From: Pseudomonas pergaminensis
Lineage (GTDB): Bacteria; Pseudomonadota; Gammaproteobacteria; Pseudomonadales; Pseudomonadaceae
Reading direction: 5' to 3'
Length of the DNA stretch: 64,000 nt
NCBI RefSeq assembly: GCF_024112395.2
Contig: NZ_CP078013.2
Coordinates: 4,588,001-4,652,000, forward strand
Shown here: positions 1 to 9,133 of the stretch, piece by piece
Layout: each line of letters opens with the position of its first letter
Position numbering within the stretch: the stretch's first letter is position 1
Position numbers and translations under genes: made by a program
The notes under the pieces: model-generated
Databases searched by the model: none
What the model saw: the letters and a program-made list of their open reading frames with translations, nothing else
What the model was told of the DNA's origin: nothing

Positions 1-312
1 GACGAACCCTGCCGGATCGATGCCATCGCAGATATCGCGGGCATGAGCCGCTCCACCTTCCACGCTCACTTCAAGGCGGTCACCTCCATGAGCCCGCTGG
101 AATTTCGCAGCCAATTGCGCTTGCAGGAAGCCCGACGATTAATGGTCGCCGAGGCGGTGGACGCCGCCGGTGCTGGTTTTCGCGTGGGCTATGAAAGCCC
201 TTCGCAGTTCAGCCGTGACTATGTACGCATGTTTGGTTTGCCGCCGGCCAAGGATGCCGGTCGATTGCGCCGTGACGCGCCTACGGTTGAGGTTCAGCCA
301 ACAACTGAGTAA
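1..312 (+). CDS. AraC-family transcriptional regulator, C-terminal part (5' end outside window)
   Basis: The frame is open from base 1, so the start lies upstream of the window. The visible 103 residues form an AraC/XylS DNA-binding domain: the first helix-turn-helix ([17 protein letters not shown]) is followed by the second, with the family signature around [17 protein letters not shown]. The tail overlaps the convergent trmK gene by about 30 bp. The ligand domain is outside the window, so the regulated genes cannot be named. Confidence 0.9.
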   Translation, partial: DEPCRIDAIADIAGMSRSTFHAHFKAVTSMSPLEFRSQLRLQEARRLMVAEAVDAAGAGFRVGYESPSQFSRDYVRMFGLPPAKDAGRLRRDAPTVEVQPTTE

Positions 313-988
313 TCCACCCGAGCTGCCGAGCAATGTCCTGCACCTTCTCCTCCGGCACTGTCTGTCGTGCATGCTCCAGGCTGGCCAGGGTCTTTCGCTT
401 TTGGTGCAACATACGTTGCCATTTGGCAATGAACACCGGGCTGTGTGCCTGCAGTTGCAGCGGCCCGAAGTACAGCTGCTCAGCGGTGTAAGCCACTGGC
501 CCGGCGCGCTCTGCGACGATGATCTCGTAGTAAAAGCGGTTTTCGCGCAGCAGCTCTTCTCGAAGGATCGAGTAACCGTTGTCCATCAGCCATTGGCGCA
601 ACGGTTGCTCACCGCCGTTGGGTTGCAGGATCAATCGCTCTTGGCCGCTCAGGTGCCGCTTACCGCTTTCGAGAATGTCGCGAATCGTCTCGCCGCCCAT
701 GCCGCACACACTGATCGCGGTGATGCCGTCATCGGGCTTCATGGCCGCCAAACCATCGGCCAGACGTACGGTGATCTGCCGCTCCAGGCCGTTGTCGCTC
801 ACGGTACGTTGCGCCGCATGGAAGGGCGTGGTCGCGACCTCCCCCGCCACTGCCATCGTGATCAGGCCACGGCGCATCAATGCCACCGGCAAATAACCGT
901 GATCGGAGCCAATATCGGCCAGGCGCGCGCCCTCCGGTACATTGGCGGCGACGCGCTCCAGACGCAGGGATAAAGTGTGTTCGTTCAA
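281..988 (-). CDS. trmK: tRNA (adenine-N1)-methyltransferase, TrmK family
   Basis: This 235-residue protein looks like a TrmK-type SAM-dependent methyltransferase, which makes m1A22 in tRNA in the characterised family members. A SAM-binding loop ([12 protein letters not shown]) lies at residues 23-34. The CGMGG motif at 95-99 is a family hallmark, and the C-terminal half is rich in charged helices as in the family's coiled-coil tail. Its ATG overlaps the stop of the upstream GntR gene by 4 bp, so the two are probably co-transcribed, which is an odd pairing of a catabolic repressor with a tRNA enzyme. The family call is firm. Whether m1A22 is its product in this organism is inferred. Confidence 0.85.
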   Translation of the reverse strand: MNEHTLSLRLERVAANVPEGARLADIGSDHGYLPVALMRRGLITMAVAGEVATTPFHAAQRTVSDNGLERQITVRLADGLAAMKPDDGITAISVCGMGGETIRDILESGKRHLSGQERLILQPNGGEQPLRQWLMDNGYSILREELLRENRFYYEIIVAERAGPVAYTAEQLYFGPLQLQAHSPVFIAKWQRMLHQKRKTLASLEHARQTVPEEKVQDIARQLGWITQLLAEPQP

Positions 989-1704
989 CGCCCCTGCTCC
1001 CCCGAAAAACGGTCTCGGCTGTTAGTCAGATGCAACACCATGGCCGCGCGGGCAGCGTCCGGGTCCTGGCGTTTGATCGCGTTGAAGATCGCTTCATGCT
1101 CCAGGTTGGCCAACTGGCCCAACTGGGTGAAATCCGCGCCGCCACGTTCAGCGCCCTTCACTTGGGTGCGCGGGATCATCGCATTGCCCAGGTGCAGCAT
1201 GATTTCAGTGAAAAAGGTATTGCCGGTGGCCTCGGCGATCAGTTGGTGAAAGCGTTTGTCTTCCTCCACGCAACTGTCGTTGTTGGCCAGGGAGGCCTGG
1301 TAGTCGTCGAGTGCCTGGCGCATGTGGGCCAGCTGTTCGTCGGTTCTGCGCAAGGCGGCCAGTGCGGCGGCTTGGACCTCCAGGCCCAGGCGCAGCTCGA
1401 GCATGTTGCGCACGCTGGCTACCGTATCCACATGCAGGCGCAGGCCCTTCTGGGCGTGCTGTTCCAGCACAAAGGTGCCGATGCCGTGACGTGTCTCCAC
1501 CAGACCGGACGCCTGCAACTTGGAAATCGCTTCGCGCACCACGGTTCGGCTCACGCCATGCTCAGCCACGATGGTGGATTCCGAAGGCAGCTTTTCGCCG
1601 GGTTTCAACTGGCCGAGCAGGATGCGCTGGGTCAGCGCGTCGACCACGCCCTGGGCCAGGTTGGTGGAGCGTTTACGCAGGGGGATTCCACTTTCAATGG
1701 GCAT
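985..1704 (-). CDS. GntR-family (FadR/FCD subfamily) regulator, probable glucarate-operon repressor
   Basis: A winged helix-turn-helix at about residues 15-80 (LPSESTIVAEHGVSRTVVREAISKL, then GIGTFV) is followed by an all-helical FCD ligand-binding domain. Total length of 239 aa is usual for FadR-type regulators. It is divergent from the glucarate permease/dehydratase genes, and two TTGTATGA sites lie between them. Regulators of this class usually repress sugar-acid genes and are released by the substrate, so control of the neighbouring operon is a reasonable inference. Its stop overlaps the trmK start by 4 bp. Confidence 0.85.
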   Translation of the reverse strand: MPIESGIPLRKRSTNLAQGVVDALTQRILLGQLKPGEKLPSESTIVAEHGVSRTVVREAISKLQASGLVETRHGIGTFVLEQHAQKGLRLHVDTVASVRNMLELRLGLEVQAAALAALRRTDEQLAHMRQALDDYQASLANNDSCVEEDKRFHQLIAEATGNTFFTEIMLHLGNAMIPRTQVKGAERGGADFTQLGQLANLEHEAIFNAIKRQDPDAARAAMVLHLTNSRDRFSGEQGR

Positions 1705-1787
1705 TGCAACAGATCCACGGGGTTGAGCTGTGCGGAGCTTAACACCCAGTCCGGCGTCAAACCTGGGTTGATTGAAAAAACCTCAAC

Positions 1788-1798
1788 TTGTATGACAA
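1788..1798. promoter_or_regulatory. Candidate GntR operator 1
   Basis: TTGTATGACAA is an inverted repeat (TTGT-ATG-ACAA) 84 bp upstream of the GntR start. Short palindromes of this shape are typical FCD-regulator sites. A related copy lies at 1978-1988. Confidence 0.45.
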
Positions 1799-1977
1799 CC
1801 AAACTTAACGCTCACTGTCACAAGTACGCCCCTCACGGCATCCACCGGGAAGAATCTCGTTAAAAAATCAGCACAACACCTAGTAAACGCTGCACAAATA
1901 ACCAAAACCTCTGTCCGACACACCGCATTATAAGAAGAAAAACACTCGCCCCTGGATTGCGGTCTCAAGAAACCTAC

Positions 1978-1988
1978 TTGTATGATGT
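1978..1988. promoter_or_regulatory. Candidate GntR operator 2
   Basis: TTGTATGATGT shares CTTGTATGA with the site at 1787-1795 but has an imperfect right half. It lies about 55 bp before the permease start, where a bound repressor would block the promoter. Confidence 0.35.
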
Positions 1989-2042
1989 CTATCAACAAGA
2001 CACGCAAACCCGCATAAAAATAATCAGGGGGAGTTTTGAATT

Positions 2043-3404
2043 GTGACCAATTCAATCCATGTATCTGCCGTACCCGAAAGTGATCCCGTACTCGCGCGCG
2101 CCGTGAGCAAAGTGAAGCGCCATGTGCTGCCACTGTTCGTGATCATGTTCATCCTCAACTACATCGACCGGGTCAATATCGGCTTCGTGCGCACGCACAT
2201 GGAGCATGACCTCGGCATTGGCGCCGCCGCCTATGGCTTCGGCGCCGGACTGTTCTTCATCGGCTATGCCCTCTTCGAAGTGCCCTCCAACATGCTGCTG
2301 CAAAAGGTCGGTGCGCGTATCTGGCTGACCCGCATCATGTTCACCTGGGGCATCGTCGCCACGCTGATGGCGTTCATCCAGAACGAAACCCACTTTTACA
2401 TCCTGCGCTTCCTGCTGGGTGTGGCCGAGGCCGGCTTCTTTCCTGGGGTGATCTACTACTTCACGCGCTGGCTGCCTGGCGTGGAACGCGGTAAAGCCAT
2501 CGCCATCTTTTTGAGCGGCTCGGCGGTTGCGTCGCTGATTTCCGGCCCGTTGTCAGGCGTGTTGTTGCAGATCGAAGGCTTTGGCTTCCACGGCTGGCAA
2601 TGGATGTTCGCCATTGAAGGCTTGGCTTCGGTGGTGATTGGCTTCTTTGTGTGGTTCTGGCTGGACTCCAAACCCCACGACGCCAAATGGATGACCCGCG
2701 AAGAACAGGATGCGCTGGTCAATGCCATCGACCAGGAACAGCGCGACCGTGAAGCCCTCACCAGCGTCAAGCCGACCCTCGGCAAACTGCTCAGGGACCG
2801 CCAGATCCTGCTGTTCTGCGCGTTGTATTTCTGCATCCAGCTGACGATCTACGCGGCGACGTTCTGGCTGCCGAGCATCATCAAGAAGATGGGCGACCTG
2901 AGTGATGTGCAGGTTGGTTTCTTCAACTCCATCCCCTGGTTGATCTCGATCATCGCCATGTACGCCTTCGCTTCGCTGTCGGGCAAGTTCAAGTTCCAGC
3001 AGGCCTGGGTCGCGGCGGCGCTGTTGATTGCGGCAGCGGGCATGTTCATGTCCACCACCGGCGGGCCGATCTTCGCCTTTGTGGCGATCTGCTTCGCGGC
3101 CATCGGTTTCAAGTCGGCGTCGTCGCTGTTCTGGCCGATTCCCCAGGGCTACCTGGATGTGCGTATCGCCGCCGCCGTGATCGCGTTGATCAACTCTATC
3201 GGCAACCTGGGCGGCTTCGTTGCGCCCACCACTTTCGGCTTCCTGGAACAGACCACTGGCTCGATCCAGGGCGGGCTCTATGGCCTGGCCGGCACGTCGG
3301 TGCTCGCCGCGATCCTGGTGTTTTTCGCCAAGACCGCGCCCTCTGCCGCGCTGACTTCACCGAGCGCCGTGCCTACCCGCGTCGCCCTCAGCAAACCTCT
3401 TTAA
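2043..3404 (+). CDS. MFS transporter, ACS family, probable glucarate/galactarate permease
   Basis: A 453-residue, roughly 12-helix major facilitator of the anion:cation symporter family. The start of the first helix reads [11 protein letters not shown], and the loop motifs [21 protein letters not shown] are typical of hexuronate/glucarate permeases. The GTG at 2043 is chosen because AGGGGGAG lies 9 bp upstream and no in-frame ATG is nearby. It is followed after 19 bp by the glucarate dehydratase gene, so uptake of D-glucarate or galactarate by proton symport is the likely role. Substrate assignment rests on context. Confidence 0.85.
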   Translation: MTNSIHVSAVPESDPVLARAVSKVKRHVLPLFVIMFILNYIDRVNIGFVRTHMEHDLGIGAAAYGFGAGLFFIGYALFEVPSNMLLQKVGARIWLTRIMFTWGIVATLMAFIQNETHFYILRFLLGVAEAGFFPGVIYYFTRWLPGVERGKAIAIFLSGSAVASLISGPLSGVLLQIEGFGFHGWQWMFAIEGLASVVIGFFVWFWLDSKPHDAKWMTREEQDALVNAIDQEQRDREALTSVKPTLGKLLRDRQILLFCALYFCIQLTIYAATFWLPSIIKKMGDLSDVQVGFFNSIPWLISIIAMYAFASLSGKFKFQQAWVAAALLIAAAGMFMSTTGGPIFAFVAICFAAIGFKSASSLFWPIPQGYLDVRIAAAVIALINSIGNLGGFVAPTTFGFLEQTTGSIQGGLYGLAGTSVLAAILVFFAKTAPSAALTSPSAVPTRVALSKPL

Positions 3405-3423
3405 GACTATTCAGGAACTTGCC

Positions 3424-4749
3424 ATGACTACGCCCGTCGTTACTCACTTCCAGGTTATCCCCGTCGCCGGCCACGACAGCATGCTGCTCAACCTCAGTGG
3501 CGCCCACGGCCCGTACTTCACACGCAATATCGTCATCCTCAAGGACAGCTCCGGCAACACCGGCGTGGGTGAAGTACCCGGCGGCGAACGCATCCGCGAA
3601 ACCCTGGAAGACGCCCGCAGCCTGGTGGTCGGCCAACCCATCGGCCAGTACCAGCGCATCCTCAACCAGATGCGCAGCACTTTTGCTTCCCGCGACGCGG
3701 CGGGTCGTGGTTTGCAGACCTTTGACCTGCGCATCACCATCCATGCCGTCACCGCCATGGAAGCCGCGCTGCTTGACCTGCTGGGTCAATTTCTCGAAGT
3801 CCCGGTGGCCGCCTTGCTCGGTGAAGGCCAGCAACGCGACGCGGTAAAAATGCTCGGCTATCTGTTTTATGTCGGCGACCGCGGTGCCACCGACCTGGCC
3901 TACCGCAACGAAGCCGACAGCGACGATGAGTGGTTCCGCCTGCGCCACGAAACCGCGCTGACGGCCGACGCCGTGGTGCGCCTGGCCGAAGCCGCCAAAG
4001 CCAAATATGGTTTCAATGACTTCAAGCTCAAAGGCGGCGTGCTGAGCGGCGACGAAGAAATCGAAGCCGTCACCGCCCTGGCCGAACGCTTCCCGGATGC
4101 GCGTATCACCCTCGACCCGAACGGCGCCTGGTCATTGAAAGAAGCCATCCGCCTGTGCCGCGACCAGCACCACGTACTGGCGTACGCCGAAGACCCCTGC
4201 GGTGCCGAAAACGGCTACTCGGGCCGCGAAGTCATGGCTGAATTTCGCCGTGCCACCGGCCTAAAAACCGCCACCAACATGATCGCCACCGACTGGCGCG
4301 AAATGGGTCACGCGATCCAGCTGCAATCGGTGGACATCCCCCTCGCCGACCCACACTTCTGGACGATGCAGGGCTCGGTACGCGTGGCGCAGATGTGCCA
4401 TGAATGGGGCCTGACCTGGGGCTCGCATTCCAACAACCACTTCGACATTTCCCTGGCGATGTTCACCCAGGTCGCCGCCGCAGCACCGGGCGACATCACC
4501 GCCATCGACACCCACTGGATCTGGCAGGACGGCCAGCACCTGACCAAGGCGCCGCTGAAAATCGAAGGGGGTTATGTAAAAGTGCCGAGCAAGCCTGGCC
4601 TGGGGGTGGAGATCGACATGGACGCCGTGGCCAAGGCCCATGAGGTGTACAAAGGCATGGGCCTCGGCGCGCGCGATGACAGCGTGGCGATGCAGTTTTT
4701 GATTCCGGGGTGGCGCTTCAACAACAAGCAGCCGTGCCTGGTGCGCTGA
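3424..4749 (+). CDS. gudD: Glucarate dehydratase (enolase superfamily)
   Basis: This 441-aa enzyme converts D-glucarate to 5-keto-4-deoxyglucarate. The mandelate-racemase/enolase machinery is complete: Lys201-Leu-Lys203 (KLKGG), Asp231 and Asn233 (DPNGAW), Glu256 (AEDPCG), Asn285 and His335 (GSHSNNHF). These sit four residues before the E. coli GudD positions, as expected for a slightly shorter N-terminus. With the upstream permease it forms a two-gene operon opposite a GntR regulator. The downstream aldolase step is not encoded in the window. Confidence 0.93.
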   Translation: MTTPVVTHFQVIPVAGHDSMLLNLSGAHGPYFTRNIVILKDSSGNTGVGEVPGGERIRETLEDARSLVVGQPIGQYQRILNQMRSTFASRDAAGRGLQTFDLRITIHAVTAMEAALLDLLGQFLEVPVAALLGEGQQRDAVKMLGYLFYVGDRGATDLAYRNEADSDDEWFRLRHETALTADAVVRLAEAAKAKYGFNDFKLKGGVLSGDEEIEAVTALAERFPDARITLDPNGAWSLKEAIRLCRDQHHVLAYAEDPCGAENGYSGREVMAEFRRATGLKTATNMIATDWREMGHAIQLQSVDIPLADPHFWTMQGSVRVAQMCHEWGLTWGSHSNNHFDISLAMFTQVAAAAPGDITAIDTHWIWQDGQHLTKAPLKIEGGYVKVPSKPGLGVEIDMDAVAKAHEVYKGMGLGARDDSVAMQFLIPGWRFNNKQPCLVR

Positions 4750-4750
4750 T

Positions 4751-5116
4751 TTAGATTTTTGTAGGGGCGGGCTTGCTCGCTCCTGCAATCGGCCGCACAG
4801 TCAGCTCAATCCCTAGCGCCAGCATCAGCTTCTGGATCGTTTCATAGCGCGTCTTCGAGCCACCCTTCAGGGTTTTGTAAAGACTCTCCCGATTCACCCC
4901 AGCCGCTTCCGCCACTTTGTTCACGCCTTGGGCCTTGGCAACCTCGGCAAGCGCCTTCATCAGTACCTGCGGGTCTTGAGACGTCATGCTCTGCGCCAGA
5001 TACGCACTGATGGTTTCCGGGCTGTCTAGGAAGCGCGACGCTTCATAGCCGCGGGTGCCGGACGTATCCAGATCGAGGATCGGCATATCCTCGGGTTTGA
5101 ATTTCGATTCGCTCAT
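4751..5116 (-). CDS. Type II antitoxin, HTH (HigA-like addiction-module antidote)
   Basis: A 121-aa protein with an N-terminal segment typical of the antidote family and a helix-turn-helix near residues 62-105 (VAEAAGVNRESLYKTLKGG). It starts 1 bp after the toxin stop, in toxin-first order. The last ~11 codons are encoded by a REP-like palindrome (4761-4786), giving the tail GASKPAPTKI. This suggests that REP insertion replaced the original end. It should neutralise the toxin and repress the operon. Confidence 0.85.
   Translation of the reverse strand: MSESKFKPEDMPILDLDTSGTRGYEASRFLDSPETISAYLAQSMTSQDPQVLMKALAEVAKAQGVNKVAEAAGVNRESLYKTLKGGSKTRYETIQKLMLALGIELTVRPIAGASKPAPTKI
4761..4786. repeat. 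REP-like palindrome forming the 3' end of the antitoxin gene
   Basis: The stretch reads GTAGGGGCGGGC, then TTGCTCGCTCCTGC, with near-complementary arms. This is the common Pseudomonas REP sequence. It lies inside the antitoxin reading frame rather than after the stop. Confidence 0.65.
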
Positions 5117-5117
5117 T

Positions 5118-5420
5118 TCATCTACCTCTCAGGGCATCAAGAATCTCTTTTGCCCGCATGATTCCTCTTTTCTGGTCGGTTTTATCGCTCCCCCACAGCA
5201 TCAGGTAAGCAGTGATTCCCGTACGCACGAAATACATCCTGTAGCCGGGCCCGACAAACACACGCATCTCACTCAGGCCGTCACCTACGGATTCACAATC
5301 CCCAAAATTGTTTTCCTCCGCCCGGTCCAAGCGAGTAAGAATCGCCGTTTTTCCCCAAATATCCCGCATACCGTCGAGCCATGTATCAAACTCCGGCGTC
5401 CTGCCGATTGAATTAGTCAC
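5118..5420 (-). CDS. Type II toxin, RelE/ParE superfamily (addiction-module killer)
   Basis: A 100-aa basic protein. The TPEFDTWLDGMRD start, the central EMRVFVGPGYRMYFVR and the GSDKTDQKRGIMRAKEI region match the RelE-like addiction killer family, whose members cleave mRNA on the ribosome. The only usable start in the frame is the GTG at 5418-5420, because TGA closes the frame just upstream. No good ribosome site precedes it. Toxin and antitoxin are separated by 1 bp. Confidence 0.85.
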   Translation of the reverse strand: MTNSIGRTPEFDTWLDGMRDIWGKTAILTRLDRAEENNFGDCESVGDGLSEMRVFVGPGYRMYFVRTGITAYLMLWGSDKTDQKRGIMRAKEILDALRGR

Positions 5421-5430
5421 AGTATCACTT

Positions 5431-5446
5431 GTAGCCTACTGGCTAC
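5431..5446. promoter_or_regulatory. Palindromic operator of the toxin-antitoxin operon
   Basis: GTAGCC-TACT-GGCTAC is a perfect 6-4-6 inverted repeat 11 bp upstream of the toxin start. It is the natural site for autorepression by the HTH antitoxin. Confidence 0.5.
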
Positions 5447-5559
5447 TCCTTGTCGATGCCAGTGGAATTTTGTTTCCGGTGAGCGCCGGAGTAAAAAATC
5501 CTAGTTCAGCACCTATACAAACAGCCGGTGGATACTGTGAGCGCTTATTTCCCCCGCGT

Positions 5560-6483
5560 TTAAAGCACCCGATCAAACAACGGCGCCACGTCATAACGCT
5601 GCTTCAGCATCTGTGCATCCACCAGAAAATCCGCCGTGGCCTGGGCCTCGCTGATGATCGTCGGTGAGATCGGCAGCACCTTGATCGCATCGCGCTTGAA
5701 CCACACTTTGGCGATTTCCGGCGCCGACTGGTTGGCCTTCGACCAGGCTTCGGCGTACTCATCCACGTGGGTGTTGCTCCACACCCGGGCGCGGGTCAGG
5801 CGGGCGATGAAGTCCTTGATGATCGCGCTTTTCTGCGCCAGCGCCGGCTCGTAGGCGACGATGTAGGTGGGCGCGCTCATCAGGCCCTTGGCGTTGCGGA
5901 TCAGGGTGCTGCCTTCTTTTTCCTGCAACGACACGTAGGGTTCCCAGGTGCCGAAGGCGTCGATGTCGCCCTGGGTCAGCGCCAGGCTGGCCTCGGCCGG
6001 CAGCAGGTATTTGAAGTGGACGCTGCTGCGCGGCACCCCGGCTTCATCCAGCGCTTTATAGGCCAGTTGCTGGCTCCATGAGCCGTTCCAGATGGCGACG
6101 GTCTTGCCCTTGAGGTCGGCCACCGACTGAATGCCCTTGCGCGCCACGATGCCCACGCCATCGAGGCTGGTCTGGGTGCTGGCGACGACTTTGACCGGCG
6201 CGCCATTGGCGGCCAGGCTGATCACCGGGGTGTCGCCGACGATGCCTACGTCCAGCGCGCCGCTGGCCACGGCCGAGGCCACCGGCGAGCCGGTGTTGAA
6301 GCGCTTGAAGTCGATTTTATAGGGCAAGTCTTTCAGCTCGCCCGACAGCTCCAGCACGATGCGGTTGGAGAAGAACTGGTCACCCACGGTAAGGGTCAGC
6401 GGTTCGGCGGCGCCGGCCGATGGGCCATACAGCGCAAGAGAGGCCAGGCCCAGCAAAGACAGCAGTGTTCGACGATTGATCAT
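5560..6483 (-). CDS. ABC transporter substrate-binding protein, sulfonate/nitrate/taurine type
   Basis: A periplasmic binding protein of the SsuA/TauA class, 307 aa from the ATG at 6483. That start gives a clean signal peptide (MINRRTLLSLLGLASLALYG...AGAA); an in-frame start 11 codons upstream would place extra polar residues before it. The motifs DVGIVGDTPVISLAANGAPVK and DLKGKTVAIWNGS are typical. No permease or ATPase gene lies beside it, so it is an orphan binding protein here. The divergent neighbour is a DszC-like monooxygenase, which supports organosulfur scavenging. Confidence 0.85.
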   Translation of the reverse strand: MINRRTLLSLLGLASLALYGPSAGAAEPLTLTVGDQFFSNRIVLELSGELKDLPYKIDFKRFNTGSPVASAVASGALDVGIVGDTPVISLAANGAPVKVVASTQTSLDGVGIVARKGIQSVADLKGKTVAIWNGSWSQQLAYKALDEAGVPRSSVHFKYLLPAEASLALTQGDIDAFGTWEPYVSLQEKEGSTLIRNAKGLMSAPTYIVAYEPALAQKSAIIKDFIARLTRARVWSNTHVDEYAEAWSKANQSAPEIAKVWFKRDAIKVLPISPTIISEAQATADFLVDAQMLKQRYDVAPLFDRVL

Positions 6484-6724
6484 GGAAAATCCCACAGGGT
6501 TGGAGGGTTGGTTCAACCATCCGTGGGCGTGCAGTCTGGTCGTTTGTCGTAGAAGCTAACGCAATAAAAGCGCGGGGTTTAATACTGTTGGGCACTATCG
6601 ATAGAACCGTCGTACAGGTCGCTAGCTGCTTTTCGTATTAAAAACTTCGCCGCGCCTGAGTTAGGGTGAGCTCACCAGACCACTGGACCCCAGCACCTGA
6701 ACCATTTTCTGCAAGGTCCATTGC

Positions 6725-7966
6725 ATGTCGATTCCCGCTTTGAACATCTGGGGCGTACCGCCCACTGCCCGTTACGAACAACTGGCCGCACCGTTTCGCC
6801 CGCTCTTTGCGCAGATTCTCGCGCAGGCGGCGGTGGCGGATCAGACACGCGGCAGCCTCGCCACCGTGATCCAGCAACTGAACGCCTTGGGCCTACCGCG
6901 CTGGCGCCTGCCAGCCAGTTATGGCGGCCAGGATGCAACGTTGGTCGAATTGCTGGCGCTGCTCACAGAGCTGTCCGCCGCCGACTCCAACATCACCCAA
7001 GCCCTGCGCGGGCACTTCGGTTTTTGCGAAGACGTGCTCAGCGCCAAGGACTTGGATTGGCGCGCCAAGTGGCTGGACCGGCTCGGCCAGGGTGCCCTGC
7101 TCTCTCCCGGCAGCACTGAAGTCGGCAACCAGGCCCGTGGCGATTTCGACACCCGCCTGCACCGTGACGAAGCCGGCGCCTTGCGCATCAGCGGCAGAAA
7201 GTTCTACACCACCGGCGCGCTCTACAGCGACTTGATCAACACCATCGCGACGGGCGAAGACGGCACGATCTACAGCGTAGTCGTCGACCTCAAGGCCCCC
7301 GGCGTGCAGATCGTCGATGACTGGAATGGCTTCGGCCAACGCCTCACCGCCAGCGGCACCTGCCTCTTCGACAATGCGCCCGTGGTGGATGACGATGTAC
7401 GCCCCACCCAACAGCGCTTTGGCCACGGCCAGTCGTTCTTCCAGCTCTACCACCTCAGCACCCTCGCCGGCATCGCCCGCCGCGCCGCCCTCAGCGGTGC
7501 CGAGGAACTCAGCCAACGCGCGCGCACCTTCACCACCGGCAATGCCGACACCGCCGGCCAGGACGTACAACTGCTGCAAGTGATCGGTGAAGTCGCCAGC
7601 CAGGCCTACGCCGCGCAAGCCATCGCCCAGCAAGCGGCGCAACGGCTGGAGCACACCGCGCGGTATGTGATCGCCCATGACCAGCCGTTGCACGATGACG
7701 ATCCGCAGGTTGCGCTGGCTGAATTGGAAGTGTGCCTGGCAGTGAACCCGGTGGTGGATGCGACACTGGCGGCCACCACGGCGCTGTTCGATGCACTGGG
7801 CGCCAGTGCCACGGCCAGCAACAAGGCGCTGGACCGGCTGTGGCGAAACGCGCGAACCCTGGCGAACCACAACCCGCGCGTGTACAAATCGCGGATTGCG
7901 GGAAATTACCTGGTGAATGGGATTTTGCCGCCTGCGCAATGGCGAGTAGGCGTCGCAAAAATATAA
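6725..7966 (+). CDS. Acyl-CoA dehydrogenase-fold flavin monooxygenase, DszC/SfnB-like
   Basis: A 413-aa protein with an N-terminal helical domain, a central beta domain (GSTEVGNQARGDF, GRKFYTTGALYSD) and a C-terminal helical domain ending in the NPRVYKSRIAGNYLVNG segment common to DszC/SfnB-type enzymes. These use reduced flavin from a partner reductase to oxygenate sulfur compounds, unlike true acyl-CoA dehydrogenases. AAGG at 6711-6714 precedes the ATG. It is divergent from the sulfonate-type binding protein. The exact substrate is unknown. Confidence 0.8.
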   Translation: MSIPALNIWGVPPTARYEQLAAPFRPLFAQILAQAAVADQTRGSLATVIQQLNALGLPRWRLPASYGGQDATLVELLALLTELSAADSNITQALRGHFGFCEDVLSAKDLDWRAKWLDRLGQGALLSPGSTEVGNQARGDFDTRLHRDEAGALRISGRKFYTTGALYSDLINTIATGEDGTIYSVVVDLKAPGVQIVDDWNGFGQRLTASGTCLFDNAPVVDDDVRPTQQRFGHGQSFFQLYHLSTLAGIARRAALSGAEELSQRARTFTTGNADTAGQDVQLLQVIGEVASQAYAAQAIAQQAAQRLEHTARYVIAHDQPLHDDDPQVALAELEVCLAVNPVVDATLAATTALFDALGASATASNKALDRLWRNARTLANHNPRVYKSRIAGNYLVNGILPPAQWRVGVAKI

Positions 7967-7984
7967 AGGCGATCACCACAGATG

Positions 7985-9133
7985 CTACTGGCTCACAAAC
8001 CCCAGCACCCGCGCTAGCATCCGATCACAGGCCTGCAACTGCGCCACGCTGATGAACTCGTCCGGCTTGTGCCCCTGCTCCATGCTGCCAGGCCCGCACA
8101 CCACCGTGGGAATGCCGGCCTGGTCGAACAGGCCGCCTTCCGTGCCAAAGGCAACGGTGCCGAAATCCTGCGAGCCGCAAAACTGTGCAACCCACTCGGC
8201 GGCCTGGCTTTCCAGCGAAGTGGCCAGGCCCGGGTAACTCGACAGCTCGCTGATGCTGATCGCCGATTGCGCACTCACCGCCCGCATCGCCGGCAGCAGG
8301 GTCTGCTCGGCGTATACCTGTAATTGCCGGGCAACCTGCCAGGGATCCTGAGTCGGCAAGGAGCGCACTTCGAAGTCGAAACTGCAGTCCTGCGGGACGA
8401 TATTCAGGGCCTTGCCGCCGTTGATCAGGCCGGTCTGCACCGTGGAAAATGCCGGATCGAAACGCTGATCCAGATGCTGCGGCGCCTTGAGCGCTTCGCC
8501 GAGCCGCACCAGTTCGCCGATCAACCGCGCGGCGTATTCAATGGCATTCACGCCCGTAGGCGCATAGGCCGAATGGCACGCTGCCCCATGCACCTGGCAC
8601 CGCATCGCCAGCTTGCCCTTGTGGCCGAGCACCGGCTTGAGTTCGGTGGGTTCGCCGATCACGCACAGCAGCGGCTTGACCGGCTGCCCGTGAAATCGCT
8701 CGATCAACGAGCGCACACCCAGGCAGCCGACTTCCTCATCGTAGGACAGCGCGATATGCACCGGCATGCGCAACGTTGCCTGCACCAAAGCCGGCACGCA
8801 GGCCAGCACACAGGCGATATAACCCTTCATGTCTGCCGTGCCACGGCCGTACAACTTGCCGTCTTTCTCGGTGAGGTCAAATGGCGCCACGCTCCAGCGC
8901 TGCCCATCCACCGGCACCACGTCGGTATGCCCGGATAACACGATGCCGGGCACTTCTGCCGGGCCGATAGTCGCGAGCAGATTGGCCTTGCTCTTGTGTT
9001 CGTTGTACACCAGCTCGCAGGCCACGCCGTGGTCCTGCAAATACGTGCGCACAAAGTCGATCAAGGCCAGGTTGGATTCGCGGCTGGTGGTGTCAAAACG
9101 CACCAGTTGCGCCAGCAGGTCGCGGCTGTTCAT
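7985..9133 (-). CDS. M20-family deacylase, ArgE-like (acetylornithine deacetylase type)
   Basis: A 382-aa metallopeptidase-fold enzyme. The metal ligands are all visible: SGHTDVVPVDG, the bridging Asp in GRGTADMKG, the catalytic pair in SYDEEVGCLG, GEPTELKP and the terminal His in MEQGHKPDEFI. The ATG at 9133 overlaps the DUF1028 stop by 4 bp and gives the normal ArgE length. It closes a six-gene catabolic operon rather than sitting with arginine genes, so a role in deacylating an intermediate of that pathway is more likely than arginine synthesis. Confidence 0.85.
   Translation of the reverse strand: MNSRDLLAQLVRFDTTSRESNLALIDFVRTYLQDHGVACELVYNEHKSKANLLATIGPAEVPGIVLSGHTDVVPVDGQRWSVAPFDLTEKDGKLYGRGTADMKGYIACVLACVPALVQATLRMPVHIALSYDEEVGCLGVRSLIERFHGQPVKPLLCVIGEPTELKPVLGHKGKLAMRCQVHGAACHSAYAPTGVNAIEYAARLIGELVRLGEALKAPQHLDQRFDPAFSTVQTGLINGGKALNIVPQDCSFDFEVRSLPTQDPWQVARQLQVYAEQTLLPAMRAVSAQSAISISELSSYPGLATSLESQAAEWVAQFCGSQDFGTVAFGTEGGLFDQAGIPTVVCGPGSMEQGHKPDEFISVAQLQACDRMLARVLGFVSQ

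Larger units (their letters stand above)
1705..2042. other. Divergent promoter region, gntR / glucarate operon
   Basis: This 338-bp non-coding stretch is AT-richer than its neighbours between two divergent genes. It holds the two operator-like sites and a strong ribosome-binding site (AGGGGGAG at 2026-2033) for the permease. No other structure was recognised. Confidence 0.6.
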
